A stretch of DNA of 47,579 nt, taken from the NCBI GenBank assembly GCA_944389085.1, contig CALXLB010000002.1, positions 1 through 47,579 of the forward strand. Direction: 5' to 3'. The notes under the pieces are model-generated. The model saw only the letters and a list, made by a program, of their open reading frames with translations. It did no database searches and had not been told where the DNA came from. Origin of the DNA: an uncultured Spirochaetaceae bacterium (GTDB lineage: Bacteria; Spirochaetota; Spirochaetia; Sphaerochaetales; Sphaerochaetaceae). Below, piece by piece: positions 33,138-41,630 of the stretch. Position 1 is the stretch's first letter. Each line of letters begins with the position of its first letter. Position numbers and translations under genes: made by a program.

Positions 33138-34877
33138 ATGGATAAGAACATAGCCAGAACACTCATAGATGCGGCTCAGGGCAGAGTAATATGTGACCTC
33201 GTAATCAGGAATGCCAATGTTGTGGATGTCTGCAACAAGGAAGTATTCTCAGCAGATGTCTATATCAAAGACGGATATTTCGCAGGCTTCAATGGAGAGA
33301 GAAAAGCCAGAAAAGAAATCGATGCCAATGGCAGATATATGATTCCAGGATTCATTGATGCCCATTGTCATATCGAGTCCTCCCACCTCTCCCCTTCGGA
33401 GTTCTCAGATGCAGTCGTACCTTGCGGAACAACGACAGTCATCGCAGATCCCCATGAAATATGCAATGTGACAGGCCTCGATGGCATGGCATACATGCTT
33501 AAAGCCTCCGAAAATATCCCTCTCTCAGTTTTCCTGATGTTCCCTTCCTGCGTCCCTGCAACAGCCTTTGAGCATTCAGGAGCGGTTCTCAATGCTCCTG
33601 AGATAGAAAAATACATAGATGAGAAGAGAGTGCTAGGTCTTGGAGAGATGATGAATTATCCTGGCGTTGCCTCAGCTGACGCTACAGTCCTCGACAAACT
33701 GCAATGCGCATGGTCACGTGGAAAGAACATCGATGGACATGCTCCATCAATTACAGGGCCAGCTCTGGACAGCTATGCGGCTGCTGGGATTACAACAGAC
33801 CATGAATGCGAAACTCCGGATGAGCTTCACGATAAAATAAAAAAAGGAATGTATGTAATGCTGAGAGAAGGAACCGCCTGCCGCAACGTGCTTCAGCTTC
33901 TTCCTGGCGTGAATGAGAAAAATATAAACAGAGTACTCTTCTGCACCGATGACCGGCAGCCACAGTCGATAGTGAGAGATGGCCATGTGAATTATGGGGT
34001 TTCACTGGCAATACAGCATGGACTTGATCCGGTCCTGGCAATCTCAGCAGCAACGCTCAATGCAGCTGTATGCTATCATCTGACAGACAGAGGCATGATA
34101 GCACCCGGCAAACGTGCTGACTTCTTCCTCTCATCGTCTATCGATAAAGGCATCAAAGCAGAGGAAGTCTTCATTCTTGGCAAGCTACAGGCTGAGAATG
34201 GCAGGATAATAGAGAAAGCCATACATACAATGCCAGAGAATGTCTCAGGCAAGATGGATGTGAAGGATTTCTCAAAAGCAAAGCTGTCTTTCCGCCCAGG
34301 ATCCGACCACGTAAGAGTGATAGATATCATCCCAGGTGGTGTTGTGACAGGAAAAGGAGATGCGTGGATCAAGAGAGACGGAAATGGCGAATGGATACAT
34401 GAGGACGATAAAGATATCCTCAAACTAGCTGTGATAGAACGGCATCATGGAACAGGAAACGCAGCAACCGCATTAATCCGCGGTTATGGCATGAAGCATG
34501 GTGCAGTCGCAACTTCAATAGCTCATGACTCACACAACATCATCGTAATCGGGGACAACGATGATGATATGGCAAAAGCTGTCGAGAAGCTTATCGCCAT
34601 AGGCGGTGGCATCACAATGTTCAAGGATGGAAAGGAGCTGGGAACGCATGTGCTGGAGATTGCAGGATTGATGACAGACCTCCCTCTTGAAGAAGTCACG
34701 GAATGTCTCGATGAAATGCATGAGGCAGCGGAAAAGGAGCTCCATGTAGCATCAGGCATCGATCCATTCATGACCCTATGCTTCATGGCACTTCCTGTAA
34801 TACCTGCCCTCAAGCTTACAGACTGCGGGCTGTTCGATGTAGAGGCATTCTCATTCACAGACAGTGCTATCGGATGA
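33138..34877 (+). CDS. ade: Adenine deaminase
   Basis: This 579-residue amidohydrolase matches bacterial adenine deaminase (Ade/YerA type), which converts adenine to hypoxanthine plus ammonia in purine salvage. The metal-binding start is PGFIDAHCHIESSHLSP (H76, H78), followed by DPHEICNVTG, GLGEMMNYPGV, DGHAP and TDDRQP in the expected order. The C-terminal half carries VVTGKGDAW and the IAHDSHNIIVIGDND segment typical of the family. Its length is standard. AGGAGG precedes the ATG. Its last 27 bases overlap the convergent recX. Confidence 0.95.
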   Translation: MDKNIARTLIDAAQGRVICDLVIRNANVVDVCNKEVFSADVYIKDGYFAGFNGERKARKEIDANGRYMIPGFIDAHCHIESSHLSPSEFSDAVVPCGTTTVIADPHEICNVTGLDGMAYMLKASENIPLSVFLMFPSCVPATAFEHSGAVLNAPEIEKYIDEKRVLGLGEMMNYPGVASADATVLDKLQCAWSRGKNIDGHAPSITGPALDSYAAAGITTDHECETPDELHDKIKKGMYVMLREGTACRNVLQLLPGVNEKNINRVLFCTDDRQPQSIVRDGHVNYGVSLAIQHGLDPVLAISAATLNAAVCYHLTDRGMIAPGKRADFFLSSSIDKGIKAEEVFILGKLQAENGRIIEKAIHTMPENVSGKMDVKDFSKAKLSFRPGSDHVRVIDIIPGGVVTGKGDAWIKRDGNGEWIHEDDKDILKLAVIERHHGTGNAATALIRGYGMKHGAVATSIAHDSHNIIVIGDNDDDMAKAVEKLIAIGGGITMFKDGKELGTHVLEIAGLMTDLPLEEVTECLDEMHEAAEKELHVASGIDPFMTLCFMALPVIPALKLTDCGLFDVEAFSFTDSAIG

Positions 34878-35375
34878 GAGAGCTTCTCTGATCTCTCGGT
34901 CTGAGAATCCTTTTCGGAGGAGGGTCACTCTTGCACCCTCCTCTCCTTTTTTCCTCTGAAGCTGTGAGTAATACACGGCAAGAGGTTTCAGATACAGCCC
35001 ATTATCCCAGACATATGCAAGGACCTCATCTGCCACAGAAGAAGGTGTACCTTTTTCCTTAAGACGCATACGCAGCACACTCTTTCCTTCCGGACTCTTA
35101 CGCAAGCGCGAACGGACATAGCTTTCAGCAAAACGCTGCTCAGATAGGCTTCCTTCTTCAAGAAGCCGGCTGATAGCCTCATCAACATCACTATTGGGAT
35201 AGCCTTTATCAGAGAGCTTTCTTCTGAGTTCTCTCTCCGTATGTTCTCGAATCGCCAGCAGCTTGATAGCCTTCTCATATGCATCCATGGATATATTAGA
35301 GCATAAGGCCCTTGTCTTTGGGCAGAGCTTACTGAAAAAAAGAAGGCCAGCCATTTCTGACTGACCCGGATCCAT
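34851..35375 (-). CDS. recX: RecX family regulatory protein
   Basis: This protein of up to 174 residues has the tandem three-helix RecX repeats: AIKLLAIREHTERELRRKLSDKGY, LLEEGSLSEQRFAESYVRSRLRKSPEGKSVLRMRLKEKG and a third near the C-terminus. RecX binds RecA filaments and modulates recombination. It starts 12 bases after the rpsI stop and is the third gene of rplM-rpsI-recX; I see no recA in the window. An internal ATG at 35288 (MDAYEKAIK) is an alternative start; neither has a clear Shine-Dalgarno, so coupling to rpsI translation is likely. Confidence 0.85.
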   Translation of the reverse strand: MDPGQSEMAGLLFFSKLCPKTRALCSNISMDAYEKAIKLLAIREHTERELRRKLSDKGYPNSDVDEAISRLLEEGSLSEQRFAESYVRSRLRKSPEGKSVLRMRLKEKGTPSSVADEVLAYVWDNGLYLKPLAVYYSQLQRKKGEEGARVTLLRKGFSDREIREALSSDSTVCE

Positions 35376-35387
35376 AAGATAAAGTTT

Positions 35388-35804
35388 TTATCTCTTGGAG
35401 AACTGGAAGCGTCTTCTTGCTCCCTTCTGTCCATACTTCTTTCTCTCAACCATTCTGGAGTCTCTGGTCATGAAGCCAGCAGCATGGAGAGCTGCACGAT
35501 AATCTGCATCATAGTCTACAAGAGCTCTTGCCAGACCATGTCTGCAAGCCTCTGCCTGTGAGCAGATACCACCGCCAGCAACTGTGATGACGAGATCATA
35601 CTTACCTGTCGTCTCAGTAACTTCGAATGGCTGAACAACCTTCGCTGCATTGATAGCATCAACGAAGTATTCCTCAATCTTCTTTCCATTGATCTTAACC
35701 TGGCCGTTTCCCTCTCTGAGGTAGACTCTTGCAACAGAAGTCTTGCGGCGACCTACGCCGTGGCCGAGATTGATTGACTTGTTATCTTCTTTCTTGGTAG
35801 CCAT
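35388..35804 (-). CDS. rpsI: 30S ribosomal protein S9
   Basis: This 138-residue protein is S9. It shows GHGVGRRKTSVARVYLREGNGQVKINGK, then VAGGGICSQAEACRHGLARALVDYD, and the invariant basic tail MVERKKYGQKGARRRFQFSKR that reaches the tRNA in the P site. It follows rplM directly, the conserved L13-S9 pairing of bacteria. Confidence 0.98.
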   Translation of the reverse strand: MATKKEDNKSINLGHGVGRRKTSVARVYLREGNGQVKINGKKIEEYFVDAINAAKVVQPFEVTETTGKYDLVITVAGGGICSQAEACRHGLARALVDYDADYRAALHAAGFMTRDSRMVERKKYGQKGARRRFQFSKR

Positions 35805-35815
35805 CTCGCCTCTCC

Positions 35816-36244
35816 TTAAATCTCAATAGCAACAGGCTGCTGTGCCATGTGTGGGTGCTCTGCACCAGCATAGATCTTCACATTTGTGAAGAGCTTTCTT
35901 CCGAGTCTGTTATTCGGAAGCATACCCTTTACCGCATGTTCCATCGGGAAGGTAGGCTTGCGTGCTACCATCTTTCCATAAGACTCAGCCTTGAGTCCGC
36001 CTGGATACATTGAGTGGCGATAATACATCTTATCTGCCATCTTATTGCCGGTGACTTTTGCCTTGGCTGCGTTGATGATAATTACGTAATCACCGATTTC
36101 CTGGTGAGGTACGTACTCTGCTTTGTTCTTGCCTCTGAGAATTGCTGCAGCAGCTGCTGCTACTCTTCCGAGCGGCTTTCCCTCTGCATCGATGAGATAC
36201 CACTTTCTCTCAATCGACTGCGGTTTGATGAAAATAGTCTTCAT
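35816..36244 (-). CDS. rplM: 50S ribosomal protein L13
   Basis: This 142-residue protein is L13: MKTIFIKPQSIERKWYLIDAEGKPLGRVA, then IINAAKAKVTGNK, YRHSMYPGGL and the AVKGMLPNNRLGRKLF signature. The start at 36244 gives the family N-terminus and follows AAGG; the frame stays open five codons further to 36259. It heads the L13-S9-RecX operon, behind a structured leader of about 258 bases and a TATAAT promoter. A hairpin can mask its ribosome-binding site. Confidence 0.98.
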   Translation of the reverse strand: MKTIFIKPQSIERKWYLIDAEGKPLGRVAAAAAAILRGKNKAEYVPHQEIGDYVIIINAAKAKVTGNKMADKMYYRHSMYPGGLKAESYGKMVARKPTFPMEHAVKGMLPNNRLGRKLFTNVKIYAGAEHPHMAQQPVAIEI

Positions 36245-36502
36245 AAACTCAACCTTCATTCATTTTCTCTAAGGTTCAACCTCTCCTTTCCAGGGGCTAC
36301 GCTCCCTTCCAGGACGCATCGGTCCGGCTTATGGACCGGAAAGAAACAGTTCACCGAACCCTCAGGTCTTTGTTCTCCCCGCGAAGTTTCCGGGGAAAGG
36401 AAGTTTCAAGAAGATTGCTCTTCGGCTCCACATAGGAGAAAAAGCTTCCTGAGAATACCTGTATCTTCCACTCATGCGAGAGCGTGCGCTTAATACGCAC
36501 GG
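36245..36502 (-). promoter_or_regulatory. Structured leader of the rplM-rpsI-recX mRNA
   Basis: This gene-free stretch of about 258 bases contains several stems in the minus-strand RNA: GTGCG/CGCAC near the 5' end, CCCCG/CGGGG (within 36376-36395), CGGTCC/GGACCG around 36320-36340, and AACCTT/AAGGTT (36271-36276 with 36251-36256), which would sequester the AAGG ribosome-binding site of rplM. Ribosomal protein operons are often autoregulated through such leaders. No match to a named leader class can be asserted from reading alone. Confidence 0.5.
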
Positions 36503-36508
36503 AACTGC

Positions 36509-36538
36509 ATTATATCGATAAAAGCCAATGCGTGTAAA
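36509..36538 (-). promoter_or_regulatory. Promoter of rplM-rpsI-recX
   Basis: The minus strand has TTTACA (complement of 36533-36538), 18 bases, then a perfect TATAAT (complement of 36509-36514). Transcription should start near 36502. Confidence 0.75.
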
Positions 36539-36554
36539 GAGATATCTGAAGCTT

Positions 36555-38765
36555 TCAGATCTTCTCCAGAGCTGCAAATGCCTCTATGAACTTAGCTGTT
36601 CTGCCTTTGAACTGAATTGTAAGCACTCTGTTACCGTTATCTCTGGTTTCTATGCCTGTAACAGTACCTTCACCATAGTTTGCACTTCTTACTCTGTCAC
36701 CCACACTGAAGGATCCGCTTCTGTTGACAGGAGTTCTTTCGGCAGGCTTCTTATTGTTCTTTTCGATATTGATTCCACTTGCCCATGAGGGTTTGTTCTC
36801 AAAACTCTGAGAACGGGAAGAGCGCACAATAGGACTACCTGTAAACGAGAATGCTGACTGTGACCGGCGTCCGATAATCGCTTCTTTCTCACCAGAGAGC
36901 AGAGACTGAGGAATCTCCCGGAGAAAACGTGAAGGCATATGATATTCATTTCTGCCCCACATCGAACGGGAAAGCGCGAATGACAGATAAAGCGAACGGC
37001 GAGCTCTCGTCATAGCCACATAGAGTATGCGCCTCTCCTCTTCCAGATCCTTCTCGCTCTCTGCCAGACGTCCTGGAATAAGCTCATCCTCCATACCGAC
37101 TACGAATACTCTATCGAATTCCAGACCTTTCGTATTATGCATGGTCATCAGAGTAATGCCCTTCTCATCACGAGGATCATGTTCTCCTAGCGTCGTTGTA
37201 TCGAGCGTGAGCTTCTCAAGGAAGGAAGAAAGAGCCTCCCTGCCACACCCCGCTTCGCTGAGGACGGAGATAAGCTGTCCGAGGTTCTCATTCCTCGTTC
37301 GTCTGACCATCCTGTCACTCTCTTTATTGTAATGATCGAAAATCTGGAATTCACTGAGAGCCCTGTTCATTATATCGCCCAGGTTCTCATCCTCATCCAG
37401 GCTTTTCTCAGCATTCTTCCAGGCTTCGAGAAATATCCTGCTGTTTACAGCCTGCTGACCGGAAGAAGTGGAGGAATAGCTTTCCAGCGCTTTCATCAGA
37501 TCACTATCGAGAGAGAGGATTTTCTCAACCTTGGCATCTCCGAGTCCTCTGGCAGGTTTGTTTATCATGCGGCGGAAGCTGACTGTATCGCGATGATTCA
37601 TCATCAGGCGCAGAAGAGAGATGGAATCCTTGACCTCCTCTCGCTCATAGAAGCGCAGTGCCCCGATTACCTTAAACGGCAGACGGAGATCAGTGAAAGC
37701 CTGTTCAAAAGCCTGTGACTGGGCATTTGTCCTGTAAAGAACAGCTGTGTTGTCATAATCTCCCAGATTATGGATGAATGATCCGATTCTCTCGGCTTCT
37801 GCTTTACTTGAAGAGCACGCCATTACAGAAGGTTTTGTTCCCTGAAGGCCATCAGCACTTATAAGTTCTTTCTTATGTCTTTCCTTGTTGTGGGAAATCA
37901 GGGAAGAGGCAGCAGCAATAATCTCAGAAGTGGAACGATAGTTCTTCTCCAGCTTAATCTCACGGACATTCGAGAAAGAGGATGTGAATGTCAGGATATT
38001 CTCAATCTCTGCACCGCGGAATGAATAGATGGACTGATCATCATCACCGACAACCACAAGCTGTGTATGCTCACCGACGAGCTCATTGAGCAGCTCAAAC
38101 TGCATTTTATTTGAATCCTGATACTCATCTACAAGCACTAACCTGAAACGGTTCTTTATATATGAACTTACTTCGCTATCATTCTTCAGGAGCTCTGTCG
38201 GCTTTGTTATCAGATCTGCAAAATCCACATTGCCAGACTGAGCCAGCGCCTCTTCGTATTTTCTGAAAAGCGTCGGGAAATCATATTCAGGAAGAATATG
38301 GCTTAGCCCTGGTGATTCAGGTGCAAGTCCTTTGTCCTTTGCTGTTGAGATTGCCTTCACAACAGAACGCAATGATTTCTTATCAATTGAAGAGACAGTA
38401 CCAAGCAATGACAGGGAATCAGAATCATCATAGATACAGAAATCGTGGGCAAGACCAGCCCTTTCACCCCAGCGTCTGAGCATCCATGCTCCGAAAGAGT
38501 GGAAAGTCCTCATCTCCAGGCCAGAGAGATCCATATCAGGAAGCATGGCCTCGACCCTTCCTCTCATCTCCTGAGCCGCTCTGTTTGTGAACGTCACAGC
38601 CAGTATCTGATATGGCTGATAAATCCCCTTTTCAAGCGCATAGGCAATTTTTGTCGTGATGGTCCTTGTCTTTCCGGAACCGGCACAGGCAAGGATGAGA
38701 AGATTATGGTCAAAATCAAGAACAGCTTCCCGCTGCTCAGCATTGAGAGAGGTGAGATCAGTCAA
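36555..38765 (-). CDS. pcrA: ATP-dependent DNA helicase, UvrD/PcrA type
   Basis: The 736-residue protein is a superfamily 1A 3'-5' helicase. In order it has LNAEQREAV, Walker A ACAGSGKTRTI, VTFTNRAAQEMRGR, the DEYQDSN Walker B box, GDDDQSIYSFRGA, KNYRST, the MTMHNTKGLEFDRVFVVG motif and VAMTRARRSLYLS. The C-terminal end (GDRVRSANYGEGTVTGIE) is the tudor-like RNA-polymerase-binding domain of PcrA/UvrD. It unwinds DNA in repair and in removal of stalled polymerases. I choose a TTG start at 38765, six bases after GAAGGAG, which fits the family N-terminus and overlaps the rimO stop. The frame opens earlier at a GTG (38792). Confidence 0.93.
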   Translation of the reverse strand: MTDLTSLNAEQREAVLDFDHNLLILACAGSGKTRTITTKIAYALEKGIYQPYQILAVTFTNRAAQEMRGRVEAMLPDMDLSGLEMRTFHSFGAWMLRRWGERAGLAHDFCIYDDSDSLSLLGTVSSIDKKSLRSVVKAISTAKDKGLAPESPGLSHILPEYDFPTLFRKYEEALAQSGNVDFADLITKPTELLKNDSEVSSYIKNRFRLVLVDEYQDSNKMQFELLNELVGEHTQLVVVGDDDQSIYSFRGAEIENILTFTSSFSNVREIKLEKNYRSTSEIIAAASSLISHNKERHKKELISADGLQGTKPSVMACSSSKAEAERIGSFIHNLGDYDNTAVLYRTNAQSQAFEQAFTDLRLPFKVIGALRFYEREEVKDSISLLRLMMNHRDTVSFRRMINKPARGLGDAKVEKILSLDSDLMKALESYSSTSSGQQAVNSRIFLEAWKNAEKSLDEDENLGDIMNRALSEFQIFDHYNKESDRMVRRTRNENLGQLISVLSEAGCGREALSSFLEKLTLDTTTLGEHDPRDEKGITLMTMHNTKGLEFDRVFVVGMEDELIPGRLAESEKDLEEERRILYVAMTRARRSLYLSFALSRSMWGRNEYHMPSRFLREIPQSLLSGEKEAIIGRRSQSAFSFTGSPIVRSSRSQSFENKPSWASGINIEKNNKKPAERTPVNRSGSFSVGDRVRSANYGEGTVTGIETRDNGNRVLTIQFKGRTAKFIEAFAALEKI

Positions 38766-40071
38766 TGCGGACTCCTTCAAGATCGACACCACGGGTGCGT
38801 GTTATACCTACGCGGACTCTGTCACCGCTCTTCATGCCACGCCCCATGATGACAGTCAGTCCGTCGACATCGGGAGCTTCTGCATAGATTCTGCCGATTG
38901 CGAGATCCTCTCCTTCGACTTTCTCTTCAATGAGTGCTGTATATTCGTGTCCGACAAAACGCTCAAGACGCTTCTGTGTGATACCTTCCTGAAGCTTCTC
39001 GAGCTCTTTCTGCCAGCGCTTCGCCTTGTTATGAGCTTTATTGTGCTCCTCTTCACCACGCATATCATAAGCAGGTGTGTCTTCTTCTCTGGAATAGAGG
39101 AAAGAGCCCATCCAGTCGAACTGGGCTTTCTCTGTAAAGTCCATTAGCGTATCAAAAGCTGCTTTATCTTCGCCAGGGAAACCAAGCATCAGCGTTGTCC
39201 TGATCACGGCCTCTGGAAGAGCCTCCCTGATTCTCTCAATAAGCGACAGATAGATTTCGGGATTTCCTGTTCTTCTCATTGCTTTCAGCACATCAGGGTC
39301 AGCATGCTGGAACGGAATATCGAAATAAGGAAGAATATTCTTCCTCTCCTTACACAGCTCGATAAGTCCTGATGGGAATGTATCTGGATGGATATAAAGC
39401 ATACGCAGGACATAATCACCTTCGAGGGAAGAGAGCTTGTCCATCAGCGTCACGAACTGTGATTCGCCTCCGCCATCAGTGCCATAAGCTCCCAGATCCT
39501 GTGCAACTATATTTATCTCATACACCCCATTTGCAATGAGACGCTCAGCTTCCTGGATAATCTTATCCATCGGCCGCGATCTCAGAGAGCCCCTTATTAC
39601 AGGAATCGCACAATATGAGCATCTATGATTGCAGCCCTCGCTGATCTTCAGATACGCAGATCCTGGGTAATTGAACAACTCCTTCCTGTCATCACGCTCC
39701 TTTTCCGGATCCTCATACTCACTTGGGATGAGAAGCTTCTCAGATCCATCAAGGACACGCGGAAAGAGAGAGAGGTCCTTATTGCCGAAAATAGCATCTG
39801 CCTCTTCCAGTTCCATATCATGACCATACCGCTCAGCAAGGCATCCGGCCATGATGATTCTTGCCTCCGGATTCTGCTCATGGAGGGAAAAGAAAGTATC
39901 AATTGACTCTTTCTTCGCACTCTCAATGAAACCGCAGGTGTTGACGACTATGACATCAGCTTCTGTGACGTCCAGACATCTTTCGTAACCATTCTCGATG
40001 GCATATGTAAGCAGTATCTCGGAATCGACCTGGTTCTTGGCACAGCCAAGGCTCTCTATATAAATCTTCAC
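38758..40071 (-). CDS. rimO: Ribosomal protein S12 methylthiotransferase RimO
   Basis: This protein of about 437 residues is a radical SAM methylthiotransferase. The N-terminal UPF0004 domain has three cluster cysteines (SLGCAKNQVDSE, VNTCGFIESAKKE, MAGCLAERY). The radical SAM motif is CNHRCSYCAIP, and a C-terminal TRAM domain binds substrate. RimO adds a methylthio group to an aspartate of ribosomal protein S12. GLGCAKN-type spacing and AQDLGAYG separate it from MiaB. I start at a GTG at 40071 because the product then begins MKIYIESLGCAKNQ like its relatives. The open frame extends to a TTG at 40095; neither has a clear Shine-Dalgarno. Confidence 0.92.
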   Translation of the reverse strand: MKIYIESLGCAKNQVDSEILLTYAIENGYERCLDVTEADVIVVNTCGFIESAKKESIDTFFSLHEQNPEARIIMAGCLAERYGHDMELEEADAIFGNKDLSLFPRVLDGSEKLLIPSEYEDPEKERDDRKELFNYPGSAYLKISEGCNHRCSYCAIPVIRGSLRSRPMDKIIQEAERLIANGVYEINIVAQDLGAYGTDGGGESQFVTLMDKLSSLEGDYVLRMLYIHPDTFPSGLIELCKERKNILPYFDIPFQHADPDVLKAMRRTGNPEIYLSLIERIREALPEAVIRTTLMLGFPGEDKAAFDTLMDFTEKAQFDWMGSFLYSREEDTPAYDMRGEEEHNKAHNKAKRWQKELEKLQEGITQKRLERFVGHEYTALIEEKVEGEDLAIGRIYAEAPDVDGLTVIMGRGMKSGDRVRVGITRTRGVDLEGVRID

Positions 40072-40113
40072 ACCGGCATCGTAGACCAACGGCAAAGGGA
40101 TTGCAATGCAAAG

Positions 40114-40878
40114 CTAGAAGATTCTTGTTAGCTGCCCCTCTGATTCATAACCATCTTCATTAATCATGAAAGTCATCTCATCACCATCCAGCAATAAAAG
40201 GAAAGCAACGTATAGACTTTTACCCCTGGAGAACATTCTGATATTGAGAAGGTATCTGTTCTGTTCCCTTTCTTCTGACAGAGAGACAGACGCACCAGCT
40301 GCCACAGCCGTCGCGAAATCATGCATGAAAGGCTGACCATTGAGGATTATATCATCGGCAGTGATGACAATATATTCATTATAGCCATTAACTAGCCAGT
40401 AGCCTCTGAAATCCTCTGGCACAGTGATATCAGATGATTCTGTCCTGTAATCTTTTCCATCTGAGAGATAATCAAGTTCGACTGACGCAAGTTTATCAGC
40501 AATCAGCGGACTGATAGCATGGTTTGCCATATACTCATAGACAACACGTCCATCCTCTATATCCTGCATGTTGTAAAACTGGATGATAGGAATTTCATAA
40601 TAATCCAGCAGTTCTCCATCTCTTCCGAGAAGCTTTACATATACAAACGGATTGGAGAGATAATAACCATTAATCAGATCATAAAGATCAGCAGGCGCTG
40701 CTGTTCCCGGAGAAAAGCTGATATTGAAAAAGAAGCCTCCTTTTTCCAGCTTTGCCTCAAGTGCCAGAGATACATCCAGATCTTCGATATAGTATTCATC
40801 ATCGAAGTAAAGTGCATCGGATGCAAAGACAGAGGAAGAAATGAAAACAGCAAATATGATTATCAGGATTTTCTTCAT
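40114..40878 (-). CDS. Secreted protein of unknown function, paralogue A
   Basis: This 254-residue protein has a clear signal peptide (MKKILIIIFAVFISSSVFAS), with no lipobox cysteine. I recognise no family. The mature protein is rich in aromatic and acidic residues and alternates hydrophobic positions, suggesting beta strands. It resembles the upstream 251-residue protein in overall layout: a strand like DVSLALEAKLEKGGFFFNISF near the N-terminus, then PEDFRGYW (154-161) and ITADD (172-176), followed by a C-terminal region of strands. The gene overlaps its paralogue by ATGA and is the last of a three-gene operon. A periplasmic or surface role is an inference. Confidence 0.75.
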   Translation of the reverse strand: MKKILIIIFAVFISSSVFASDALYFDDEYYIEDLDVSLALEAKLEKGGFFFNISFSPGTAAPADLYDLINGYYLSNPFVYVKLLGRDGELLDYYEIPIIQFYNMQDIEDGRVVYEYMANHAISPLIADKLASVELDYLSDGKDYRTESSDITVPEDFRGYWLVNGYNEYIVITADDIILNGQPFMHDFATAVAAGASVSLSEEREQNRYLLNIRMFSRGKSLYVAFLLLLDGDEMTFMINEDGYESEGQLTRIF

Positions 40879-41630
40879 ACACTCTCCCCTATTCTTTCAG
40901 CACGGTAATATTCACCGTCAAAGTAAATATCCAGATAATCGCTTTCCGGTTTAACCGCGAAAAGAAATTCATCTCTATTCGCCCTGAGTACTATTGTAAG
41001 ATAGTCATCGGCAAGAGAGGATTTCACAGAATCTATCCTGGGAACCGATAGCAGTTCGCACAATGCTTCAAGGTCCGGGATAGAGACATCATCTGCAGTT
41101 ATCTCCATAGTAATCCCCATAAAATTCCAGTCCCCTCTGAAATTCTCCGGAATTGGTTTTTCATATTCTATGGAATCTGTCTGAGGGCTTTTCTGTGCCT
41201 GATAGACTTCGACAAGCTGTCTGGGAGGAATGAGGCGAAGGGAATCAACACAATATGGGAATTCAAGAGCAAGATGACGGCTCCTATTACTATCAAAAAC
41301 CACTATCTTATAGCTTGCCTTGTGCCGTACTCCTTCAGCAGTTTCCTCAGTTTCACTCTCAATAAGCCTCCAGGAAGCGAAAAGATCTGTCTTGAAGCCA
41401 TCTGCGTCAAGAAAAACAATACTGAAATCCTCAATGAAAGGCTTCAGGGCATCTCCGGTGAAATCATAGATGACATCAAACTCTAAAGAATCATCCAATG
41501 AAGCTTCAGCCTTCACGCTCACACCATACTCTTCCAGAGCCCAGTAGCCATGGACTGTTTTCACGTACTCTGCTGAGAGAACATTGAGAACACAAAGCAA
41601 TCCGGCAATCAATACAAAGAACTTCTTCAT
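40875..41630 (-). CDS. Secreted protein of unknown function, paralogue B
   Basis: This 251-residue protein has a signal peptide (MKKFFVLIAGLLCVLNVLSA). It matches paralogue A in order and spacing of motifs: GVSVKAEASLDDSLEFDVIYDF near the N-terminus (compare DVSLALEAKLEK), PENFRGDW at 161-168 and ITADDV at 177-182. Overall identity is low, so the duplication is old. The RGxW ... ITADD block followed by strands recalls small lipocalin-like barrels, but that is only a shape impression. It is joined by ATGA overlaps to the ankyrin gene before it and to paralogue A after it. Confidence 0.75.
   Translation of the reverse strand: MKKFFVLIAGLLCVLNVLSAEYVKTVHGYWALEEYGVSVKAEASLDDSLEFDVIYDFTGDALKPFIEDFSIVFLDADGFKTDLFASWRLIESETEETAEGVRHKASYKIVVFDSNRSRHLALEFPYCVDSLRLIPPRQLVEVYQAQKSPQTDSIEYEKPIPENFRGDWNFMGITMEITADDVSIPDLEALCELLSVPRIDSVKSSLADDYLTIVLRANRDEFLFAVKPESDYLDIYFDGEYYRAERIGESV

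Noticed and set aside
36362..36577. Small minus-strand reading frame in the rplM leader (contains MSGRYRYSQEAF)
   Set aside because: It starts upstream of the promoter, its internal ATG has no Shine-Dalgarno, and it is better explained as structured leader RNA.
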